NCBI GenBank assembly: GCA_000827265.1
Contig: KN834781.1
Span: 62,001 to 126,000 of the forward strand
Length of the DNA stretch: 64,000 nt
Direction of reading: 5' to 3'
DNA from: Collybiopsis luxurians FD-317 M1
Lineage: Eukaryota > Basidiomycota > Agaricomycetes > Agaricales > Omphalotaceae
The notes under the pieces were generated by a model that saw nothing but the letters and a program-made list of their open reading frames with translations, did no database searches and was not told where the DNA came from. The translations under genes were made by a program, and so were the position numbers. Below, piece by piece: positions 46,007-54,811 of the stretch. Every line of letters begins with the position of its first letter. Positions within the stretch are counted from its first letter, which is position 1.

Positions 46007-46651
46007 ATGCCATTCGGTTCCAGCTCCAAATCTAAATCCTCCTCCTCTTCCGCAGCTCCGAACCCACAACAACAAGCTGCCCTCGCCTCGGAACTCATCG
46101 CCCACGAGCTGCTCATGATGCAGTTCCTCGGCGGAGGCTCGATGGAGAAGAACGCGAAGCGGTACGCTCTGGAGCAGCAGCAAAAACAGCTGCAAATGCA
46201 AATGCAACAGCAGCAGCTTCGGAACACCCACTCTCACTCTCACGCTCACGCTCCTCCTCCTCCGATGCACGTCATCTCTCCTTCCGCTATGCCAGTATCC
46301 GGCGGAAGCGGTGCCTATCCAGGCGCGCATCATTCTCACCATTCTCACCATCCCCATCACACTCGTCCGCATCATCACCACGATTACCACGCACACGATT
46401 ATCATTCGCACGCTGCGTACCCTACCTATCCTCATCCAGAACCTCAGCGGAGGGTGCATTCCAGCTCCTCGTCATCGTCGTCCTCTAGCTCCCTGTCCCC
46501 GAGTCCGACTTCGAGTACCTTCGACTCGGACGAGTATTACTCGACGCCGGCGTATGCTTCCCCTGCTGACCCATCATACTCTTCCAGCAGCAGAAAATCG
46601 ACAAGCAAGGGGTTCAAAGGGCGTGCAAGGGCTTTGTTCGGTGGACACTAA
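46007..46651 (+). CDS. Low-complexity His/Gln/Ser-rich protein
   Basis: Uninterrupted frame of 214 codons starting MPFGSSSKSKSSSSS. A short alpha-helical stretch, ALASELIAHELLMMQFLGGG (residues 26-45), is the only non-repetitive, conserved-looking part. It is followed by a Gln/Met run (LEQQQKQLQMQMQQQQ), a His-rich segment (residues about 72-140, many HSH, HHPHH and HHHH motifs), an 11-residue serine run and a basic end, KGFKGRARALFGGH. CDS quality is supported by a consistent codon bias and a TATA box upstream. No enzyme domain is apparent. Metal binding by the His segment is possible but inferred. The ALASELIAHELLMMQF helix plus the C-terminal RARALFGG motif could be useful search seeds. 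Confidence 0.72.
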   Translation: MPFGSSSKSKSSSSSAAPNPQQQAALASELIAHELLMMQFLGGGSMEKNAKRYALEQQQKQLQMQMQQQQLRNTHSHSHAHAPPPPMHVISPSAMPVSGGSGAYPGAHHSHHSHHPHHTRPHHHHDYHAHDYHSHAAYPTYPHPEPQRRVHSSSSSSSSSSSLSPSPTSSTFDSDEYYSTPAYASPADPSYSSSSRKSTSKGFKGRARALFGGH

Positions 46652-47093
46652 TACGACTTACTCCTAATTTTATTCACTCATTTTTACCTTGGGGCCGCTG
46701 ACGAAAGGGACATTGATTGTTTCTTTCCTTCTCCTCGCTCATTCCACAAGTGTGTTTATACGATCCTACATATACGATACATACATTCCTTTCTCTTCTT
46801 TCCTCATTCCGCAACTAATTTATTTATTAAAATGTGCTACATACTTATTATGTTTTTGTATCCGCTCTCGAGTCTCTCGTACTTGCATTGTTTTTCGGTC
46901 ATTGTAGTACATATTTACTGTATCTACTTCGCTGTATTTTCGCATGCTATATAGTATACCATTTGCAATGATTTCTTTTCCTTCTCTCTCTCCCGAGTCC
47001 GAGTACGAACTTGATTAAGTGATAAAAACTTGGTACGCCAGTAAGTCGCAGGCACCGAGGGAGGACAAGTGAACCGCAAGACGAATTGCTATT
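46652..47093. other. Intergenic stretch
   Basis: 3' region of the His-rich gene and upstream flank of the tRNA. No gene seen. Confidence 0.5.
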
Positions 47094-47190
47094 GGGGGTA
47101 TAGCTCAGCTGGGAGAGCAGCAGACTGAAGTGGCATTTGTTCCGCGTAAGCATCTTCTGAAGGTCCCGCGTTCGATCCGCGGTACCCCCA
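47094..47190 (+). tRNA. tRNA-Phe (GAA) with intron
   Basis: The acceptor stem GGGGGTA pairs with TACCCCC plus discriminator A. The D arm is GCTC-AGCTGGGA-GAGC, and the anticodon arm starts GCAGA-CTGAAG, giving anticodon GAA. An intron of about 24 bases follows position 37. The arm then closes with TCTGA, the variable loop is AGGTC, and the T arm is CCGCG-TTCGATC-CGCGG. One G-A mismatch at the base of the anticodon stem is the only blemish. Everything else fits a functional nuclear tRNA-Phe. Confidence 0.9.
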
Positions 47191-47444
47191 ATACGTTGTG
47201 AAATCCTAGGGTTTTTTTTTTCGGTTTCCAATATCTCTTTTATACTGAATGTAAGTATATCATCCGCGATCATGGGCACCCTTTTACGGTTTGCCTATTG
47301 TATGTGTTTCACACCTCCGGAACTTCGGGAGGTGGTTGTACAACCATTGATGTAGAGTACTGATATCTCCTCAGGATTAGATAGCTGGTAATCAATCGCT
47401 CTGTCGTCCATCCGCAACATAGTGCTTCAAACTATACATCCACG

Positions 47445-47538
47445 AGAGTGATATCTCAGCCAGGAGAGCAGCAGCACTCGTATAACGAGTTCATGGGCGA
47501 ACAGAAGTTGTTGGAGGTACCCGCGTTCGCAGCTATAA
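47445..47538 (+). pseudogene. tRNA-Phe-like pseudogene 1
   Basis: It shares the ctcagc..ggagagcagcag D-arm region and the ggaggtacccgcgttcg T-arm region with the intact tRNA-Phe 350 bases upstream. The acceptor stem and anticodon loop are destroyed. Confidence 0.65.
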
Positions 47539-47566
47539 TAGTTTGAAGACTTGCATCTATGCACGT

Positions 47567-47808
47567 ACATAGGTAGTGATTGGCCTTTTTTTCTTTGATT
47601 CTATCCAAAGCAACAGCGATGATACCGAAGGAAATAGCGATGAGTGAATAGAGAGAATTGAAGAGTAGTTTAATGGTAGAATGGCGGGGAAATTGAGCGG
47701 ATACAGGGAAACCGACGGGCGAGACACAAAGCAAAAAGGAATCAAACTGTAAATTGTAGAAATTCATGCTTCAGCATTGAGGTTTTGCCTCGCCGGATCC
47801 CTAGTTAT
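47567..47808 (-). pseudogene. Kinase unit relic K0: small membrane ORF plus last codons of a FunK1 gene
   Basis: The minus-strand codons ending at 47766-47768 (TRDPARQNLNAEA, stop) correspond to the C-terminus of K3 (TRDPARERLNVQS, stop). The following 200 bases match the small hydrophobic frame that follows K3 (54600-54790). Nothing of the kinase upstream of this point survives. The duplication therefore broke close to the kinase stop codon. Confidence 0.6.
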
Positions 47809-47815
47809 AAGTGTT

Positions 47816-48494
47816 AGAGTTAGACAACAAGCAGGGATCTCGACGGATGACTTCCCGCAGGCATAGATTGTCGAAAATATTGCAATTAATGGATTCAGAA
47901 TGCTCGGGTAGTGCTCCGAGTGCTAAAATTTGAAATTTGAGGGGCATCGTAAACTTTAAATTTACGAAAGGGATCTCTTCGTAGATGTGTTTTCAGCTTT
48001 CGATGCCATTTCCTAGCCCATTGTTGGGTTCTCCGGTCAAGCCGAGTAGGTCCGAGCGAAATGGGATCAACAAAATCAGGTGAGCGCGATACTTCACTTC
48101 AGCATTGGCGGGAACGATAAGTCACGCCAGCGAATATGTATAAGAATACCTAATACGAATGCTATTTCCGCATCAGGCATGGAGAACATACGCGCCATCG
48201 AACAGAAGGAATCATAAACCACTGATAACGGCCATATTTCATTTATGGCTACTTAGTATCTACTCGACTAAAACGTATAACAATCGCAGTAGTCCACAGC
48301 AATACGATTTAGAAGAAGATTAGGCGGGTCGTGCTGGTCCTGGAAACAGTATCGACTGCATTGTGCATTTAGATCGAAACATTGTGCGACAAATACTCTA
48401 GCAATCAATTGCAGTCCAGGATGCAGACGTCGGCGCTATCATTGCGTTTTGCATGAAAGAACTGGAGGATTCGGAATACGGCATCAGTTTACTG
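47816..48494. other. Duplicated non-coding segment (source copy)
   Basis: From about 48041 to 48250 this stretch matches 52161-52372 nearly base for base (gagtaggtccgagcgaaatg at both starts). No gene found. Confidence 0.6.
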
Positions 48495-49279
48495 TCATGA
48501 ATTGCACGAGACTCTCACAGGGGATTCGTTTACAATTGCTTCGTGGTTCCCATATGGAAAATACTGACGGGTCTGTCCAAGAACAGGCGGAATTGACTTC
48601 GTGAAAAGGAAAGAGTTACAAGGAAGTAAAACTTGAAATGGAATATGCATTACCTCAGCTCTATCTTCTACATCTGGGGACTGTATGGGAGTTTCTACGA
48701 CAGGCTTGTACTCGACGAAATCGAACGAAGAGGAAGGGACATATTGAGAATAATGTTTTCCGTTAGGTTTTCGAACCCTCGTCGTTGTGCAACCTGTAAC
48801 GTATGCTTTTAACATTGCTGTGAAAGACGAGTAAACGACGTACGCGTCGCAAGCGATAGGCAAGTGATGCAAGGGTGCGCAATATCGTCGTACAGTCTAC
48901 TGCACCGGCGTTTAGCTCGGCGACATTGGTCGCACGAAGCTCCTGCGAACAATGAATCAAAAAGAGATTATCGTATGTTTTGAATGAATTTACTGCTGCG
49001 GCTTGGGAGGGCTTGGTGTCGGCATTCTGGTTTCACAATTCGATAGCATTATATCTAGACATTGTTTGACCGAATGGCTTACCGAGTTTGTTTGTCGAGC
49101 ATCGAGTGCAAGTACTTTTATTTTCGGGTAACGGAACACTTTGTCTTTGCTACACGGCACTCATCGCACAATCGGGCTAAAACAAAACCAGTAAGATTTT
49201 ATATGATATTCGTCAGTTTGCAGGAGATTGCATAACACCGATTTGTATCGGAAAATCAGTGCTACTTACCTTTCGCCAT
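48495..49279 (-). CDS. Zn(II)2Cys6 protein with two tandem zinc-cluster motifs (first one frame-damaged)
   Basis: Exon 1 (49270-49279) encodes MAK. Exon 2 (49083-49176) gives CDECRVAKTKC and, one base out of frame after an A-rich run, CTRC. Exon 3 (48844-48942) gives CDQCRRAKRRC and PCITC. Exon 4 (from 48793) begins with the sixth Cys. The second motif is thus a canonical CX2CX6CX10CX2CX6C cluster split by an intron. In exon 2 the frame from the first three Cys runs into TAA at about 49114. A single-base difference in the A run would join both halves, so this is either a pseudogenising indel or an assembly error. Downstream (about 48654-48793) is a Ser/Pro/Glu-rich stretch. The 3' end near 48495 is uncertain. 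It would be a DNA-binding regulator, but there is no room for the usual middle-homology region. Confidence 0.6.
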
Positions 49280-49812
49280 CCTTTTGGAATGCGGACTAAG
49301 ATTTTACGGGCAGTGGTTGTACAGAATCACTTAGTCCGCCTCTCAGTTCGCGTTTAATTGTGAGAGTAGAAGGCAAGATGCGATTATTTTGACCCTTGCG
49401 TAATTTGAAACTAGTAAAGTCAGCGCGCTTAAGAGGATCTACGGTTACGTCGCAGATCATCGGCATGGACAATAAAGAAGCCGCTGTAAATTGTCGGGAA
49501 GTCATCCATTAATGCATTATTTTATTTGGCCTGTTCTGCATAAGTTCGAACTTGTTTTGAGATACATAATAATGTAACATATGCGTGCCCCTCAGACGAC
49601 TATTCCTCAGACGACCATTCCTGTGTTTATGTGTATCATACTTAACCGGCTTTCCTTCTCCAATCTAATCGAAAGCAACAACAACGAAAGCATTAAACAT
49701 GAGCAATGATTAAATCAAGAGTTAGTAATGCAAGTATTACTGTAAAGTGTTACGAAAATCAAAGAGCAAAGGAAAGCAGACGACTGAAAAAGAGACTGGA
49801 GAGTTTAGGTAT

Positions 49813-51175
49813 TCATGACGGGAAGTTAAGATATAGCTTCGCCGGGTCCCTGCTGATGACGATCCTATTATCAAACCTACTCAACACCTCCCTGAGTTTG
49901 TCAGCAGTGAAGTGACCGCCAAGCGTATCTTGATTGAAAGACCCGCCATCTGGTTCATTATCTCTGTCCAGTTCAAACGAGAGACGCGCGTTGAAACCTC
50001 GTATCAACAGCCTCTGAATCTGCCGCCCCCATTCCTCATAGCCGCTGCGTTTCGTGGGTGGTAAGAACACACCTTCCGTATAGAGTACGCGCTTTGACAA
50101 ATAGAGATGTTGATCCCCTGCGTCGAACCATGACCCATAAGGAGCATTTTCGACTTTAGTACCAGGTTTAGAATAATTACAGCCCAGCATGAGAATCAAA
50201 TAGAAAAAGGATTCAGCGTCATGGCGATAGCGAGGCGGACCGTTCCATTTGTCACTGTGCTGTTCATGGGCCATGAATGGTCGGGTACCAGCTCGATGCT
50301 TGGAGGTCGGTGTACGGTCCAGGTCGTCAATGCCGGTGGCGAGATCAAAGTCGTTCAGAACGCCATAAACTTCGCCGTCTATGCGGCGGAACATGAGATT
50401 GTTCATGCTGATATCACGGTGAAGGATACGCCCTATATCGTGCACCCATTCGTGGCCTGGATATGTGGCTTTAGACACTAAGAGAGAACTAGAAAAAATG
50501 CGACGTACATTGGAAGGCGTCATACACGACCTGAGCCTCTTCGAAATCAGATTTCACCTGCCCGATAGGGAAAATCTTTTCCTGAATCGATCCCCGAATG
50601 ACCTGTTCCTCGTATATCTCATCGCCTAATTCCATTTTCAGTCTTTTTTGGATACCTCCAAAATGCACGGTGAAAGAGCATAGGAGTTTGGGTAAATGAT
50701 TAAGAGCCCAGGCATGTTGGTTGATGGCAAGATTGAGCAATTCACGGATGATTTTGTCTTCGGGAGCACGTCCTGCTTTGGGAAAGCTGATTTTCATGAC
50801 AAGGTCAAGATCAACCCAATTGCATCTACCGTCTGATCCTTTCCAGTCACAGCCTTGACAATCACAGCGAACTTCGACGACTATCGGACCTTGCCCAATA
50901 AGGTCATCGGACCGGGATAAGAGTTTGCGCAAGACGACTGTCCGTTTCCCACTTTGTAGCCCATTCGAGTAATCGAAAGTGAATAAATAGCTCTGTAGAA
51001 CTTCACTTGGAGAAACTTCGCGTTCTTTTCCGCCTCGTTTGCCTTGAAGCTTTATGTTACATGTGAGCTGCTCCGAGTCTTGTGGTAATGGTGGCTGCAG
51101 ATTAGGAAAGACTTCTAGCAATTCTCGTGTGAAACGACGCAGTTTTTTAACCATCTCTGTAAGAAAGTGGTCCAT
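49813..51175 (-). CDS. FunK1 protein kinase K1, 5'-truncated duplicate
   Basis: Two exons (50509-51175, 49813-50477) join to 443 codons. Kinase features are VMKISFP (likely ATP-anchoring Lys), HRDISMNN (catalytic loop), NDFDLA in place of DFG, GTRPFMA and the RHDAESFFYLILML helix, all characteristic of FunK1. This family of uncertain activity is found only in fungi and is abundant in basidiomycetes. The N-terminal 230-270 residues present in K3 are missing. At the corresponding upstream place (51311-51350) the exon that reads GYARDVLSYG in K3 carries a stop (TAA). The frame downstream is perfectly open and of the same length as K2, so a shorter product may be made. The start at 51175 is the first Met in frame. 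Confidence 0.82.
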
Positions 51176-51396
51176 TAATTATTCGGAATCTCCGGTTAAT
51201 ATCAGAAAACACGAAAGGCAGAGAACTCAACTGACTTGGAATCACAGAATAGCCAAAGAAAACAAAAAGGTGACAAAACGCGTCTTGCGAAGGGGCAATA
51301 ACATGTGATCAAATGACGCCATAACCACGTCTCGGGCTTAGCCGGCCGCTACAAACAATCCTTAGTATTTAAGTATTGAACGAAACATTGAATATA

Positions 51397-51640
51397 CAAA
51401 AAGTTTAAGCCAAAAGTTTTGCCCAATCGAGTTTTCAACGGCTGTTTATCTGTATTTACTCATCCTATACATTTCGAGGCCCAGGCCCACCAAATCGTAC
51501 GGAACCACCATCCGACGATGGGTCCATCGCTATCTTCGGGCATACCGGCACTTGAACTATATAGGAATCCTATCAAAATACTAAATACAAATAAACACGG
51601 GTAGAAAACTCGAGGGGGCAAAACTTTTTGCAAACGGCTG
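51397..51640. mobile_element. 244-bp MITE, TA target duplication, present in only one duplicate
   Basis: The left end is caaaaagtttaagccaaaag and the right end, on the other strand, is cagccgtttgcaaaaagttt. Both continue into gttttgccc and then tcgag. It is flanked by TA (51395-51396 and 51641-51642). The sister unit at about 54184 has the empty site aatatacattatt. This shows insertion after the duplication and fixes the borders. Tc1/mariner-type mobilisation is inferred from the TA duplication. Confidence 0.9.
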
Positions 51641-51684
51641 TACATTATTTCAACTCCTTTACTAAACCCATCTCAATGTACTAC

Positions 51685-51755
51685 GCCAGATGGAGGTACG
51701 GCAGTCCTGCTAAGCCATTTTGAAGGTGTCGCGTTCAGTCTGCGGTGACTCACTG
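51685..51755 (+). pseudogene. tRNA-Phe-like pseudogene 2
   Basis: ttttgaaggtgtcgcgttca followed by gtctgcggtg resembles the 3' half of tRNA-Phe (ttctgaaggtcccgcgttcg, then atccgcggta). The 5' half is eroded. It is part of duplication unit 1. Confidence 0.5.
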
Positions 51756-52604
51756 AAGCCGGTACAAATACAAAACGCCCTTGCGTAGTTCACGTTAGTG
51801 CCACTAGGCATTTTCGCTTCTCCATACGCCGTGGGGTACAGACGGAAAGACAGACAATTTGTACTGGTTGCAACATACCTAAATGAGAAACGTATTCGGG
51901 ATCCCTCGAGTTCATGTACCTACCTGCTGTTCCAGGCATTAAATAGGCTCGCGCAACAGTTTGGGTGGACTATCTATCTCTGCATTCGACAGTATGTACG
52001 TATGTAGTTCCCCCCGTCTTGTTGACCCCATCGAAAAACCATTTGCGCGTTTGTACAATACCTAAATAACTGTTTCCTTCCTTTAACATAATTATAGTGA
52101 AAGCAGCGACGACATAGAAAGCAAAAGCAATGAATAAAGGGAGAGGTGATGATCTAAAAGCTGAGTAGGTCCGAGCGAAATGGGATCAACAAAATCAGGT
52201 GAGCGCGATACTTCACTTCAGCGTTGGCGGGAACCATAAGTCACGCCAACGAATATGTATTAGAATACCTAATACGAATGCTATTTCCGCATCAGGCATA
52301 GAGAACATGCGCGCCATTGAACAGAAGTAATCATATAAGCCACTGATAACGGCCATATTTCATTTATATAATGTAACATATGTGTGCCCCTCAGACGACT
52401 ATTCCTCAGACGACCATTCCTGTGTTTACGTGTATCATACATAACCAGCTTTCCTTCTCCAATCTAATCGAAAGCAACAACAGTGAAAGCATTAAACAAT
52501 AGCAATGATTAAATCAAGAGTTAGTAATGAAATTATTACTGTAAAGTGTCACGAAAATCAAAGAGCAAAGGAATGCAGATGACTGAAAAAGAGACTGGAG
52601 AGTT

Positions 52605-53967
52605 TCATGACGGGAAGTTAAGAGATAGCTTCGCCGGATCCCTGCTGATGACGATCCTATTATCAAACCTACTCAACACCACTCTGAGTTTGTCAGCAGT
52701 AAAGTGACCGCCAAGCGTATCTTGATTGAAAGACCCGCCATCTGGCTCATTATCTCTGTCCAGTTCAAACGAGAGACGCGCGTTGAAACCTCGTACCAAC
52801 AGCCTGTGAATCCACCGTCCCCATTCCTGATAGCCGCTGCGTTTGGTGGGTGGTGAGAAGTTCCCTGTCGTAAGGAGCTTGTGTTTCTTGTCAGAAAGAT
52901 ACTCGTCGCTTCCGTTGATCCAGGCTTGGAAAGGAGGGTCCTTGACCTTCTTCCCCGGTCCTGAATGATCACACCCCAGCATGAGAATCAAATAGAAAAA
53001 GGATTCTGCGTCATGGCGATAGCGAGACGGACCGTTCCAATCGATATCATGCTGTTCACAGGCCATGAACGGGCGAGTGCCTGTTCGATGCTTGGAGGTC
53101 GGTGTACGGTCCAGATCGTCAATGCTGGTGGCCAGATCAAAGTCATTCAAAACGCCATAAACTTCGCCGTTTATGCGGCGGAACATGACATTGTTCATGT
53201 TGATATCACGGTGAAGAACACGTCCTATATCGTGCACCCACTCATGGCCTGGATACGTGGCATTAGATACTAACCGACACCAAGAGAAAATGCAACGTAC
53301 ATTGGAAGGCGTCGTACACGATTTGAGCCTGTTCGAAGTCAGATTTGGCCTCCCCAACATGGAAGATCTTCTCCTGAATGGATCCTCGAATGACACATTC
53401 CTCAAATATCTCGTCGCCTAACTCTATTTTCAGTCGTTTTTGGATACTGTCGTCTCCAAAACGCACGGTGAAAGAGCATAGGAGTTTGGGCAGATGATTG
53501 CTAACCCAGGCATGTCGGTCGACGGCGAGGTTGAGCAAGTCACGGATGATTTCGTCTTCAGGGACACGTCCTGCGGCGGGGAAGCTAATTTTCATCACAA
53601 GCTCGAGACCGTCCCAATCGCATCTCCCATTCTCTCCTTTCCAATTACAGCCCTGGTCTTGACAATCACAGCCAACTTCGACGACTATCGGACCTTGCCC
53701 AATAAGGTCATCGGATCGGGATAAGAGTTTGCGCAAGACGACTGTCCGTTTCCCACTTTGTAGCCCATTCGAGTAATCGAAAGTGAATAAATAGCCCTGT
53801 AGAACTTCATTTGGAGAATCTTCGCGTTCTTTTCCGTTTCGTTTACCTTGAAGCTTTAGCTGCTCCGAGTCTTGTGGTAACGGTGGCTGCAGATCAGGAA
53901 AGACTTCTAACAATTCTCGTGTGACGCGACGCAGTTTTTTAACCATCTCTGTAAGAAAGTGAACCAT
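52605..53967 (-). CDS. FunK1 protein kinase K2, 5'-truncated duplicate
   Basis: Two exons (53301-53967, 52605-53269) give 443 codons, exactly the length of K1, with the same intron position. Motifs are VMKISFPAAGR, HRDINMNNVMF, NDFDLA, GTRPFMA and RHDAESFFYLILML. It differs from K1 mostly in the segment after DFDLA/APE (about 52830-52960), where small in-frame differences occur. Both K1 and K2 lack the N-terminal domain of K3 and share the same upstream stop. The common ancestor was therefore already truncated before the two units separated. Confidence 0.82.
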
Positions 53968-54227
53968 TAATTATTCGGAATCTCCAGTTAATAGCAGAAA
54001 ACACGAAAGGCAGAGAACTCAACTGACTTGGAATCACAGAATAGCCAAAGAAAACAAAAAGTTGACAAAACGCGTCTTGCGAAGGCAATAAATAACATGT
54101 GATCAAATGACGCCATAACCACGTCTCGGGCTTAGCCGGCCGCTGCAAACAATCCTTAGTATTTAAGTATTGAACGAAACGTTAAATATACATTATTTCA
54201 ATTCCTTTACTAGACCCATCTCAATGT

Positions 54228-54300
54228 ACTACGCCAGATGGAGGTACGGCAGTCCTGCTAAGCCATTTTGAAGGCGTCGCGTTCAGTCTGCAGTGACCCA
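54228..54300 (+). pseudogene. tRNA-Phe-like pseudogene 3
   Basis: Unit 2 counterpart of 51685-51755, with the same 3'-half resemblance to tRNA-Phe and a few differences. Confidence 0.5.
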
Positions 54301-54337
54301 CTGAAGCCGGTACAAATGCAAAACGCCCTTGCGTAGC

Positions 54338-54811
54338 TCACGTTAGTGCCACTAGGCAGTTTCGCTTCTCCATACGCCGTGAGGTACAGATAGAAAGACA
54401 GACAATTTGTACTGGTTGCAACATGCCTAAATGAGAAACGTATTCGGGATCCCTCGAGTTCATATACCTACCTGCTGTTCCAGGCATTAAATAGGCTCGC
54501 GCAACAGTTTGATTGGACCATCTATCTCTGCATTCGACAGTATGTACGTATGTAGCTCCCCCCGTCTTGTTGGCCCCATTGAAAAACCATTTGCGCGTTT
54601 GTACAATACCTAAATAACTGTTTCCTTCCTTTAACATAATTATAGTGAAAGCAGCGATGACATAGAAAGCAAAAGCAATGAATAAAGGAAGAGGTGATGA
54701 TCTAAATTTGGTGTGGTTGTAAGAACACTCAGAGGCAAAAAGTGTGAACGAATCACACACAAAGCGAAAGACATAACCGATTGTAAAGTACAAAAATTCA
54801 TGACTGAACAT
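54338..54811 (-). CDS. Small ORF with one hydrophobic segment following kinase K3
   Basis: A 157-codon frame with a hydrophobic run, LPLFIAFAFYVIAAFTIIML (residues 42-61). Homologous sequence lies in unit 1 (up to 52157) and beside relic K0 (47567-47767, hydrophobic run LIAISFGIIAVAL). The hydrophobic part thus appears conserved across three places while the rest is not. It overlaps the 3' end of K3 by 14 bases. It may be a real small gene carried with the kinase unit or an untranslated 3' segment. No family recognised. Confidence 0.35.
   Translation of the reverse strand: MFSHEFLYFTIGYVFRFVCDSFTLFASECSYNHTKFRSSPLPLFIAFAFYVIAAFTIIMLKEGNSYLGIVQTRKWFFNGANKTGGATYVHTVECRDRWSNQTVARAYLMPGTAGRYMNSRDPEYVSHLGMLQPVQIVCLSICTSRRMEKRNCLVALT

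Larger units (their letters stand above)
49567..52157. repeat. Kinase duplication unit 1
   Basis: Matches 52378-54690 in order and orientation: gene flank, kinase, decayed upstream exon, tRNA-like relic and start of the membrane ORF. It differs by a 244-bp element present only here (51397-51640). The unit ends abruptly at about 52157, inside the small membrane ORF, where sequence homologous to 48035 starts. Confidence 0.85.
52158..54690. repeat. Kinase duplication unit 2
   Basis: 52158-52375 matches 48035-48260, and 52378-54690 matches 49567-52150. The sequence between (48260-49567, with the zinc-cluster gene) is absent here. The unit therefore arose by tandem duplication of about 4.1 kb followed or accompanied by an internal deletion of about 1.3 kb. 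Confidence 0.85.

Noticed and set aside
48763..48960. 65-codon frame overlapping the zinc-cluster exon
   Set aside because: It is a shadow frame. The frame with the Cys6 pattern and splice sites explains the sequence better.
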